Assembly: GCA_001600415.1 (NCBI GenBank)
Contig: BCJX01000011.1
Span: forward strand, 674,962-738,961
DNA from: Pascua guehoae
Taxonomy: Eukaryota > Basidiomycota > Tremellomycetes > Trichosporonales > Trichosporonaceae
Length of the DNA stretch: 64,000 nt
Direction: 5' to 3'
A program made the position numbers and the translations under genes. Of this stretch, positions 33,086 through 43,270 are shown one piece after another (within the stretch, counting starts at the first letter, position 1; the number at the start of each line of letters is the position of its first letter). Under the pieces are notes generated by a model. It made no database searches. It had not been told where the DNA came from and saw nothing but the letters and a program-made list of their open reading frames with translations.

Positions 33086-34873
33086 ATGCCCGCATTCCAG
33101 GACGGCCAGCGGGAGACGGAGCTGCCCAAGGGGACGGTCGAGACGGACGTGCTCGTTGTGGGCTCTGGGCCTGCTGGGGGCGCTGCTGCGCTCTTCCTCG
33201 CCGAGCTGGGCGTGCCCGCGATCATGATTACAAAGTACCGTTGGACGGCCAACACGCCCCGTGCGCACATTACCAACCAGCGCACGATGGAGATTATGCG
33301 GGACATGGGCGTCGAGGGGCAGGTGCAGGCCGAGGCGACCGAGCACGAGCGGTGCGGGGACACTGTATTTTGCACATCGATTGCGGGCGAGGAGATTGGG
33401 CGTATCCTGACGTGGGGCACGCACCCAGCGCGGCAGGCCGACCACACGCTGGCGTCGCCGAGCTCGATGTGCGATATCCCGCAGACGTACCTGGAGCCGA
33501 TCCTGGTGACGAATGCAGCCAAGCGGGGCACGCACACGCGGTTTAGCACCGAGTACATTTCGCACACGCAGGACGAGGCCGGGGTGACTGCGCGGGTGCG
33601 CGACCGGATCACGGGCCACGAGTACGACATTCGGGCAAAGTATATGATTGGCGGGGACGGGGCGCGGTCGGTTGTGGCCAAGGAGCTGGGGCTGCCGTTT
33701 GAGGGCAAGATGGATATTGCGGGGTCGATGAATATCACCTTCAAGGCCGACCTGACGTCGCTCGTCGAGCGGCGCCCCTCGGTGCTCTACTGGGTCATCC
33801 AACCCGGTGCCAACATTGGCGGCATTGGCGCGGGGCTCGTCCGCATGGTCCGCCCCTGGAACGAGTGGCTCATTGTATGGGGGTACGACATTTCCAAGCC
33901 GCCCCCGTCAATCGACGACGACGCCGCCATCCAGGTCGTGCGCAACCTCGTCGGCATCCCCGACCTCGACGTCGAGATTACCGGAAAGTCGCTGTGGGGC
34001 AACAATGAAATGTACGCGACGCACCTGCAAAAGGGCCGCGTCTTTTGCGCCGGCGACGCCATCCACAGGCACCCGCCCTCGAACGGCCTCGGCTCCAACA
34101 CGTCCATCCAGGACGCGTACAATCTGTGCTGGAAGCTCGCCCAGGTCGTGCGCGGTATCGCCGACCCCTCGATTCTCGACACGTACACGCTCGAGCGCGC
34201 GCCCGTGGCCAAGCAAATCGTCACGCGCGCCAACAAGTCTGCGCGCGAGTTTATCCACCTCTTCGACGCCCTCGGCATCAAGCCCGGCATGGCGCCCGCC
34301 GACATGGCGAAAGAAATCGAAGAACGCAAAGCCGACACGCCGAGGGGACGCATGAAGCGCGCCGACCTCGTGACGGCCATGGACCGCAAAAACTACGAGT
34401 TCAACGCCCACGGCGTCGAAATGGGCCAATTCTACGAATCCCCCATTGTCGTGTCCGACGGCACACGCCCAGTAAACCCCCGCGACCCAGACTTGTACTA
34501 CAAGCCGTCCACCAGCCCCGGCGCGCGCCTCCCCCACGCATGGGTCGGGACCGCCACACACAAACTCTCCACCCTCGACCTGTGCAAGTACAATACCTAC
34601 ACGCTCATCACGGGCACCACTGGCAGGGCATGGGCGGACGCGGCCAAAATCGTCGCCGCTCAGCTCGGCGTGCCCCTCGCCGCCGTCGTGGTCGGACCCG
34701 CACAGGACGTAGAGGACCTGTACTATGACTGGGCAAAGCTCCGCGAGGTCGACGAGGATGGCGCCCTGCTCATTCGCCCCGACAAGCATGTGGCGTGGCG
34801 ATCCATGGGCCTCGCGAAGGATCCACAGGCGGAGCTTGCGGCCGCCATGGGCAAGGTTCTCGGTAGGAAGTAG
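33086..34873 (+). CDS. FAD-dependent aromatic (phenol-type) monooxygenase
   Basis: Class A flavoprotein hydroxylase of 595 residues, intronless. The N-terminal Rossmann motif DVLVVGSGPAGGAAALFLAE (GxGxxG at 26-31) binds FAD; the DG motif GGDGARSVV is near 190; the second FAD motif CAGDAIHRHPPSNGLG followed by SNTSIQDAYNLCWKL is near 320-345; a thioredoxin-like C-terminal extension completes the fold. The whole pattern matches the TfdB-like 2,4-dichlorophenol 6-monooxygenase/phenol hydroxylase family, which adds an ortho hydroxyl to phenols with NADPH and O2. The real substrate cannot be told from sequence. The convergent neighbour is a sugar/quinate-type transporter, which would fit aromatic uptake and breakdown. 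The lack of introns contrasts with most neighbours. Confidence 0.9.
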   Translation: MPAFQDGQRETELPKGTVETDVLVVGSGPAGGAAALFLAELGVPAIMITKYRWTANTPRAHITNQRTMEIMRDMGVEGQVQAEATEHERCGDTVFCTSIAGEEIGRILTWGTHPARQADHTLASPSSMCDIPQTYLEPILVTNAAKRGTHTRFSTEYISHTQDEAGVTARVRDRITGHEYDIRAKYMIGGDGARSVVAKELGLPFEGKMDIAGSMNITFKADLTSLVERRPSVLYWVIQPGANIGGIGAGLVRMVRPWNEWLIVWGYDISKPPPSIDDDAAIQVVRNLVGIPDLDVEITGKSLWGNNEMYATHLQKGRVFCAGDAIHRHPPSNGLGSNTSIQDAYNLCWKLAQVVRGIADPSILDTYTLERAPVAKQIVTRANKSAREFIHLFDALGIKPGMAPADMAKEIEERKADTPRGRMKRADLVTAMDRKNYEFNAHGVEMGQFYESPIVVSDGTRPVNPRDPDLYYKPSTSPGARLPHAWVGTATHKLSTLDLCKYNTYTLITGTTGRAWADAAKIVAAQLGVPLAAVVVGPAQDVEDLYYDWAKLREVDEDGALLIRPDKHVAWRSMGLAKDPQAELAAAMGKVLGRK

Positions 34874-36116
34874 GTGTTGTACGGTACGAACAAGAGAGGA
34901 GTTTGCTGTAGGGAATACTGAATAGCCAAGATGCAGCAAGGATGGGCAGACATGACGCGGTTTGCACTTTAAAACAGACCTTGCCTTGTCAGCGGTGAGA
35001 GACTACAAGGTGTAGGTCTTTAGCTGTGGAGTGCAGTATGGGATGGACAAGGTCGGATACAGGTGTGTCCGCAAAGTCGTGAGACTGCCACATTGAGCTT
35101 GGGTGGACGCACACGCACGAAATACAGGGTACAACGAGTAGGGAACACCAGAGGGGTGGCTTGCTGTGATATCGTTTATCTCCTGTGCCCATTTTCGCCT
35201 GGCACGAGCTCAACAATGTAGTCTCGTGACTTTCCGGACGCACCTGTACGTCCGCATTCTTTTGAGGCTGTTCGTGTTGTGGAAACGAGGCGAACGAGTT
35301 TGCATGAGGAAGAGTACAAAGGCAAAGTTGAACCAGGGTCGAGCGAGGGACCGACCGACCGAACGACCGACCGACCACGTGACACGAGCGAACGGCAGTC
35401 CCAACAGTTCGAGGGTTGAGACATCCGGTGATACCGTAAGTAGTCTGCAGCCTTGCACTAATGGCCCTGCAAAGGGGTTTGTGGGCACGCCCGAGCTCAA
35501 TGTGACAGTCTCAAGACGGCGACTACCCCTAGTTGAAATGGTGCTGTAATTGTGCTCGGATAGTTGTGCTCGGATAGCTATGCTCGGATGGCTGTACTCG
35601 GACGCACCGACTCATGTTCACGACAAAGAAAGCGAAAAGCGAAAGTAAAACAGAGAACACTAAAGACACAGCAGGCGCCATAGCTCGTTTCACTTCTCTG
35701 ACATCCCAGATAGCCTCCATACAACGAGTTATGGTGAAGGCTGTATGATATGAAATGAAACTGGGCAGCGCAATCCTTGCACGACACTTGAGCACGGCTG
35801 CAACGCGCATCCTCAGGGTCCCTCTTTTCGCCTCTATCTCTTTGGAGTGTCCTCGTGGCAGGTTAAGTCAGGCCCACTACCCACCCTCCCTCTTCCTGGC
35901 CCGCCAGTACATGCCTACTGGGTGTATCCTGGAACCCTACAGTCTGTGTCCCCTCTTGTGTTTCTCGTGGTCCCATGCGCCCTTGGCTTGGCCCACACGC
36001 TGCACAGAAATACAATAGTGCCGTTTTACGGCGATGCAGATACTACTACGAACTTCTAAAGTATGTAACACGTCATATTGTCCGTACAAAGTCGTTTACG
36101 TGTGGCGTGCGTTGGT
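34874..36116. other. Convergent 3' intergenic region
   Basis: About 1.24 kb between the convergent monooxygenase and transporter genes. Contains (GACC)n/(CCGA)n simple repeat at about 35350-35375 abutting a CACGTG (35376-35381), and a (TGCTCGGA-TAG) near-repeat at about 35551-35600. No gene supported. Confidence 0.6.
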
Positions 36117-38106
36117 TTAAACCTGGTCGATACTGCTGCCACTCGTCTCGGGCTCCTTGGCCTTTGCCGCCGCCGCGAGGTCGGCGGGGAAGGGCGGCAT
36201 GCCGTGCGGGGGATACACCTTGTTTTGGCGGTACTGCGCGTAGCGCGAGGGGCCCGAGAAGAGGGCATCCATGCACTCGATGGGGATACCCTTTGTGTCT
36301 GGGATGAAGAAGAAGACAAAGAGGCACGACGCAAAGTTCATGGCGGCAAAGAAGATGAAGAGCCCCCAGTCCATCTTGTCCTTCATGTTGGGCCCGGCCA
36401 TGAGGGCGGCAAACTGCTGGATCCAGTGGCAGATACTGCCGTACGCGCCCGTAAAGGAGCGGATTGAGATGGGGAAGATTTCGCTCGACACGACCCAGGG
36501 AAGGCCCGCACCGCCGAATCCCCACACGGTGCCGTACAGCATCAGGAAGAAGATGGCCGCGTTGCCGCCCTTGATCGAGCTTGCAGACATGGGGAGGGGC
36601 ACACCGCCAGGCCCCTTGGCGCCGGGCTTGGCAATGTGCGTGTAGGTGCCCATGTAGACGAGGCACCAGCAGCAGATGAACGTGCTGCAGATCCAGGGGA
36701 TGCGACGGCCCGAACGGTCGATGATGAACAGGTAGAAGACGAGGACGCCTCCGGTCTTGAAGAGGCCGTAAATGCCTCGAGAGTCAGCGGGCAAGTGACT
36801 CGGATAGTCACACCAGACATACCAGTGTACAGGGGGACGTTCTTAATGCCAATGGCGCCAAAGATGGAGGGAGACTGGGGGTCAGCGGTCGTCGAATGTG
36901 AATACGGGTGGCAGGAGCGCCACATTGGTGGCGCTTCAGGGAATGGGTCACGTGACGCCACATTCGTGGCAGCGTGAGTGTGGCAGTGACACCACCACCC
37001 ATCTGGCCATCCTATCTCTCGCTACTCCTCTCTGTCCACCTCTGCATTGCCCCAACAACACAAACAGCACTCTGGTGACACTCACATAGTAGTTAATCAC
37101 CAATGCGCCAGTCCAGGTCATTGTAACGAACATGAAGAAGGTAAGGATGGCGCGGTGACGGAAGCGAGGGCCAAAGGTGGTCTTTGCTGAGCCGCGGAGG
37201 TATCCCCACATGTCGCGGCGGTCGCCGCCGGACAATTGTGCCTCCTGCTCCATGATGGCGTGGGTCATGGCGACTTCCTGGAGAATATACTCGTGGTCGG
37301 CGGGGATATTGCGAAGGTACGAGAGGATGGAGAGGGCCTCTTCGAGGCGGTCCTGGCGCATGAGCCACGCGGGGGACTGGTGGAGGAAAAAGGTGCCAAT
37401 GGCAAAGATGCCGCCGGGGATGAGCTGCACTGCCATGGGGATACGGTATGCGATGGGCGAGGTGACGTCGAGTGTCTCCTGGATGCCGTAGATGATCCAG
37501 AAACCGATAATGGTGCCGATCTGGAAGGCAATGTCGTACAGGCCAATGAGGCGGCCGCGAATGGCGGGCGGGCTAGTCTCGGCGATAAACATGGGCACCA
37601 CGGCGGTGAGGAAGCCCACACCCAGGCCCGTGAGGACACGACCCGCATACATGGCTGGAAGGTTGCCCGTTGTTGCCGTCATGGTCACGGCACCGACGAG
37701 GAAGACAAACGAGCCAATCTGCAACGGGATGATGCGGCCAAAGCGCTCGGCGCACGGCCACGCAAAAAGCGAACCAAACGCGCCGCCCGCCACGAAAATC
37801 GAGGTCATGTTGGCCATGGTCTGGGAGATCCAGGCAGGAGAGTGCGTCAAGAAGCCAAAGTCGCGTTTGAACGCGGGGAGAGCGAGTGTGGTGCCAATGA
37901 ATGCCGTGTCTGGCCATTAACTCCAGCTCACGCGCGTGTCTCTATCCTCACCATATCCGATCGTCATCGCTCCCATTGCTGCTTGTTAGCCACTGCACGC
38001 ACCACACGCGCAACCATGACCCACCAAGAATTCCCGCAAGGAGATAGATGCGCCAGTTGTACACGGGGGGTGGTGTAGGTCGGTCTTCGATGATACCAAA
38101 GCCCAT
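36117..38106 (-). CDS. MFS sugar-porter family transporter, quinate-permease-like
   Basis: Plasma-membrane proton symporter or facilitator of the sugar porter family, 12 predicted helices, 547 residues. Five exons on the minus strand: 38025-38106, 37952-37978 (27 nt), 37086-37909, 36823-36874 and 36117-36775; all phases fit. Signatures: AMGAMTIGYDTAFIG in helix 1, GRVLTGLGVGF with PMFIAETSPPAIRG, RIPMAVQLIPG, HQSPAWLMRQ, NYYSPSIFGAIGIK, FIIDRSGRR and the closing PDTKGIPIE (PETKG equivalent). The region around IYGLFKTGG and LPWVVSSEIFPISIRSF resembles fungal quinate permeases more than hexose carriers, but substrate assignment is inference. The 211-nt intron 36875-37085 contains an exact GTCACGTGAC palindrome at 36947-36956. 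Confidence 0.9.
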
Positions 38107-39397
38107 GGTGGTGAATGAGTGTGTGCGTGCGCGTGGAAAGGAGTGTCTGGTTGGGAAGCAAGGAGAACAAGGATGGGTTTTGTTAGAATAGTGCGAGTTG
38201 TGAGTATGACAAAAAAGGAGATGAGAACAGTGCCTCGAGGCGAGGGCCATGGTGTCCGAGCAGCCTTGAGTGGTCGCTTGCCCTGCCCACCAGATCGGGG
38301 ACAGTGAGCAAGATCGCGAGCAGTGAGCAAATAGTACAGTTGTGGCTGGTGCAGAGCCCTCTCTTGGCGTGGCATGCTCTAGTGACCCTATCGGACCAAC
38401 CTTGCACCGCCTCCGATCAAAGGCTGCAACGTGCACCAGTGTTCCCGAGCGCGAGTGGATATTCTAGTTGTCAAACGGGGATATCGCTGTGAGCCCGGAC
38501 CACAAACTCATCACAAACATCAGGAGGTGTGCGTGTATGTGTGTCAGAGTGCCCGTCTTGCGGCCACTGCCGAGGCTATATCGACGAGAGCCGCCTCGGA
38601 CCGGGGGCATGTGAGATGCACGGTCGGGTATCGCTGCCTATGTGCTGACACAGACCATCACCTGCCCAAGCAACGCGCCCGTGCACGCAACCGAGCACCG
38701 GAGTTCCGACAAATAGGACTGAGCCTTTGCTCTGCCATTCATGGGTTAGCCGAGTGGCAGGTCGAGACTCGCCCACTCACGTCCCCCGTCGACAGTACAC
38801 GTGCCACCATTTTTTTTGTCTGGCAAGTGTCCAGACTTGCAGACGCACCGGGCAGGGGCAATGTTGGCGGCGGAGAGGGTGAGATTGAGCGAGGAGACAG
38901 TGGACCCCAGGGGGGCAAGGGAGGGGGGGGGGGGGGGGGGGGGGTGGTTGACAAGGAATCATCAAGGCTAGGTGCCTCAAACTGGTGGAGACAAGAGGCA
39001 GAGAGCAGCGCACGATGTGTTCACCAAGGCCCGTGTTTTGATCGTGTTCAGCTTGGGCCACATCGACGGTATCTTTGCCAATCGAGTGCCACTTGGTTGT
39101 GTCCGTGTGCGGGCTCGCGTTCGGACACTCCACTGTCATTACCCGACTCATCACGTCAACATTCACTGCCTACAGTATGTATAGTCTCCACTCTCGCACC
39201 CACCACATTGATACACATCAACAGTATATCTGCATATTATCTTGACGCCGAGCGCGTCCATGCCAGTAGTCGGTCTTGACCGAGAGGCTTTGAGCGAGCC
39301 GGACAAACCCGAGGCGGAGCCCCGCTTCCCGCCAAGGCATTGACACTTGGCCACAGCGTCAACGTCAAACTCGTCATTGCACTCCCCACCACCAACC
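38107..39397. other. Intergenic with 22-nt poly-G
   Basis: Divergent interval of 1.29 kb between the transporter and AFG1. Contains a G22 homopolymer at 38923-38944. No gene supported; the open frame 38431-39279 is translated through the poly-G and shows no family features. Confidence 0.6.
38923..38944. repeat. Poly-G homopolymer (22 nt)
   Basis: Uninterrupted run of 22 G on the plus strand; its exact length may be unreliable in an assembly. Confidence 0.9.
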
Positions 39398-42300
39398 ATG
39401 CTCCGACACCATTGGCGACATTGCACAACATTCGCCTCTGCGGCGCGCTCGGGACGGTTGTCAACAACACCGACGAGCCGCCTCCTGCGCCGCAGCCCTC
39501 TACACTGTACTCTAAGCGACGCCGTCCCAACATGTGCCCATGCCACGCGTCACGCGTCAACCAGCACACCACCGCCCGCACAATCCAGCCCGAGCACGAG
39601 TACGAGCACGAGCACCGCCATCGCTTCGACCGACTTGCTCGACGTGTACCGCGGCCTGGTGTCGCAGGGCAGGCTGACATGGGACGACGAGCAAGTGCGC
39701 GTCGTCATGCGTGTGAGTAGTCGCATATTGGCTTCAACTCCTTGTCATGCATCGGGCAGCTTCTTGTCCCGCCTGCCTCAACCACGACATCCCCCCCTCC
39801 GTCAGCTACGCTCTCCATCATTGTCCCGTCTTGGGGGCCCGCTTCTCCACCTCCACTCTGTTCTCATACCCCCACTGCTTTCCCGTCTCCCCACATCTCA
39901 GTCTCCTCTCACAACCCCACCCTCCAACGTCATCTACACTCGCTCACCCCCAGCTCCGCCATCTCCTCGACGAACTCACAGACTACGAGCCCCCCCTAGA
40001 TCTCGTGGCCAAGCTCGGCCCCGTCCCGCCCAAGCGCGCCGGATGGTGGGGATCATTGCGGCGTGGGCCCGTCGGGAAAAATGACGAGGAGCGCGCGCTG
40101 GTGCGCGTCCTCACGGGCGAAGAGGAGATTGCGGCGCTGAAGACGCCAAAGGTGAGTCGTGGTTAGGGCTGTGTGTGTTTGGGTGTATGTAAGTATGTGT
40201 TTGGGTGCATATGTGAGGGTGTGGGGGTGTGAGCATGGAGGCGGTGTGGATAGAGGCTGTTCGGTGGGACAGTCCTCAGACACACTTTAGAGTCGTGGTG
40301 CGATGTTGCAGCTGCGTGATGTTGCAGTCCTTGATCCCAGTCGTTTCCTTGTGTCAACGTTGAAGCAACGTTGAGCAACGATCATCAAATTATCGCCAGC
40401 CTCAAGATCGGCCCCTCATCCCACCACACCACCCGATAGCGACCATGACTGATCCCAGGGCATCCTCCTCACCGGCCCGCCAGGGAGCGGCAAGTCCTTC
40501 CTCCTGTCCCTCCTCTACGCTGCCCTCCCGGCCCGCAAGGCGCGCCACCACTACCACGCATTCACGCTGGGCCTGTACCAGCGCGTGTTTGGCGAGATGG
40601 AACGGCGACGTAGCGCGCTGGCGTCAGGTCCTTCGCCGATGACAGAGCAAGAGCACGCAGAGCGCGCCAAGGAACTCGCAGGCGCGAAAGGGTGGCGCTC
40701 CCTGTTTGCTGGAGGCAGGTGGTCGGGCGGCGCCGACGAGGACGCCGCCGATTGGGATGCGACGTGGGCGGACCCACGCGAGACGATTCCGTTTGCGATT
40801 GCAAAGGAGATGATACTCGAGTATCATGTGCTCTAGTACGTTGTCTCAGGCGAGCAGGCGAGGTGGGATAAAGCTCGAGTTAGAGGCAGATGAGGTTACA
40901 GGCGCTCGCACCGTCCTCACTGCTGTGCTTCTCGCACCCGTCACTCCTGCGAACGATCTACAAGTCATCCTCCTATGCTCCGTTTCCTACCCCACTGACA
41001 ACCCGCTGACCCCAGCTTTGACGAACTCCAACTCCTCGACGCGACGTCTGCCGCGCTCCTCCGCGACGTCTTAGGGTGGTACTGGCGCCTGGGCGGGGTC
41101 GTCATCTCGTGCTCCAATCGCGTCCCCGACGACCTGTACCACCACGGCGTACAGCGCGACCGCATGGCTGGTTTCCTCGACGCGCTCAAGGGGCGCTGTG
41201 AGGTCGTCGTACTGGACGGCGGGCGCGACTGGCGGCGCGAGGCAGTAACCGATACCCCGGACGCCTCTGGCTCAAGCCCCACATTCCCAGCACTCCCAGA
41301 CCGGTGGCTGCCGCTCGGCGACGCTGCGTTCGATAGCGCCTGGGATCGCCACCCTGGAAAAGCTGGCGCGGACGAACTCGTCGTCTACGGTCGACGCGTG
41401 CCCGTGCCATTGGGGAAGCGCACAGAGACTACAGTGCCCGCTGGCCCGGACATGGACTCGGCGTGCCGGTTCTCGTTTGCAGAGCTGTGTGAGACGCCCC
41501 TTGGGCCCGCGGATTATCTCACGCTCGCGTCCACGTATCGGACGTGGTATGTCGACGATGTGCCTGTGCTCCTCCTCAAGCATAAGAACGAGGCGAGGCG
41601 GTTGATCAATCTTATTGACGCATTGTGTAAGTCTGGATTCCACTTGACTAGCCTACGGTCTTCTCGACCGGCCATCTTCTTGTCATTTCATTCCGTCAAT
41701 CACCATTCCAGGTCATCTCTATTGAACGTATACGATTGCTGACATCCAGACGAATCGCGCTGTCAACTCGTAATCCGCGCCGCTGCGCGTCCCGAACACC
41801 TCTTCTTCCCAGACGCACTCGACCGGTCCCTTGACCCTGAACATCACGACCTCCTCGAGGCCGAGGCTCTGTCCGAGACCCTCGGTGCGGCGCCCCGTGC
41901 CAACGTCAGTGTGTATGATGGCCCAGAAGGGGCACGCGAGCACGAGGACCGAACAGATCGGGGTTCGAGCTTTGCGCTCATGTCCATCTTTACCGGCGAG
42001 GATGAGCGGTTTGCGTATGTGAGTGAAGAAGCGTTGCGACAGCTGAATGGTGGCGCCGAGAGGCGAGGTGAACAGCAGCTAAGCGATCCATGCTAACACC
42101 AGAAACGCGCCGTCTCGCGCCTGATAGAAATGTCCACGTCGCCAGCGTACGCCCTCGAGCCGTGGATCCCGCTCGAACCAGCCTCGCGCGGGTGGGAGGT
42201 GACCGACGGCGCCGTGACAGCTGCGGCGTCGTCGCGTATCCTCCATCGTCCCGAGAGCGGCCTTGATCGGGGCTCGGACACGTATGCGACCGAGTCAGGC

Positions 42301-42537
42301 TCCCGTGCGGTGGGCGATGCCTTTACAACAGAGAACGCGAGCGGTGAGCATGCGTCTCACACTGGCGGGCCGCGCGAGAACGCCCCGCGCATTCGCGAAC
42401 AGCAGGTGTGGGGCGTCGAGGAGAACTGGGGCCCGAAAACAGGGCGCTGGGGTAAGGGTGCACGTGCCTACGAAGACGACGAGCGCAGCGGGGATACTGT
42501 CGCGTGGAGGAGTAGGGGAACTGGTTGGAAGCAGTAA
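39398..42537 (+). CDS. AFG1: AFG1-like mitochondrial AAA ATPase
   Basis: AFG1/LACE1 family P-loop ATPase of mitochondria, implicated in turnover of misfolded inner-membrane and respiratory-chain proteins. Six exons: 39398-39712, 39954-40151, 40459-40835, 41016-41626, 41750-42018 and 42103-42537, in phase, 734 residues. N-terminal presequence rich in Arg/Ser/Thr (MLRHHWRHCTTFASAARSGR). A YRGLVSQGRLTWDDEQ segment opens the domain; Walker A GPPGSGKS is at about 177-184; Walker B is YFDELQLLDAT near 297; then VISCSNRVPDDLYHHGVQRD and FLDALKGRCEVV follow the family order. Later VDDVPVLLLKHKNEARRLIN and the extended C-terminus (residues about 590-734, WGVEENWGPKTGRWGKGARA) are longer than in yeast. 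Introns reach 307 nt. Confidence 0.93.
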
Positions 42538-43270
42538 GTGTAGACAGCTGGCTTGGCAGTGCCACCCTCCCGCGAGCCAGAATATGGGCATGTAGAAATG
42601 CATCAAGCTATAGTGAGTGTCGTGAGCCACCTGGCGCAGAGTGTGGCAACGGGCATGGGTGTATCACCGTGGCTGCACGAGCACAAGTGCATGGGTGCCC
42701 GCGGGAGTAACACCATCAGCCTTGTAGCGAACTTTGACGAGTCAGAGTACCCATCAAGCAGCTTGTATGCACCTGAACCACCTTGTCCCCAAGGACAGGG
42801 CGGGTTTGGTGTACTGTATACTTTAGGATGGATCCATTATTGTCCACCCCAGCAACCGTCTTTGGCACCACCATGTTTGAGCAGTGGGCCAAGTCGGAGC
42901 ACGTGACCAAGGATAAATGCCACGTGTGCCACACAGTTAATGATGTGGGGTAAAACGAAACACGTGCCAAATAGTATCAGTTGGTGTTCAGGGAATGCCG
43001 TCCAGTTGCCCGCCCGCGCCCGCCCGCCCCCCGCCCCAGCTTCATGGCTGTGGTCATCGTCACTCGCCTTGCCTCGTCCTGTCCTGTCCTGGCTGTCCTG
43101 TCCTTGGCCTGCCTGTACCTGCGTGCTGTCACCACCACTACACACCCAACAGGCTGTGCACTCCATCGCCCAGACCATCCATCGCCGCCATCAGCAACAG
43201 CGACGACGGGTTATCACCAAACTCGTACTCCCTTTCTACTCTCCTTGACCCCTAACACCAATCTATCAAG
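42538..43270. promoter_or_regulatory. VMA1 upstream region with three CACGTG boxes
   Basis: 733 bp between AFG1 stop and VMA1 start. Perfect CACGTG E-boxes at 42900-42905, 42921-42926 and 42961-42966, 305-371 bp before the VMA1 ATG; the first reads GCACGTGACC. CACGTG is the core recognised by bHLH factors (for example Cbf1, MITF/TFE type). The rest is C-rich (42995-43040) and CCTGTCC-repetitive (43075-43110). Confidence 0.7.

Noticed and set aside
32914..33802. 241- and 276-codon minus-strand frames opposite the monooxygenase
   Set aside because: Antisense shadows; cysteine/valine repeats come from the CA-repeat leader.
38738..38790. tRNA-like A-box words (TTAGCCGAGTGGCAGG)
   Set aside because: No B box (GGTTCGAATCC type), no acceptor stem pairing.
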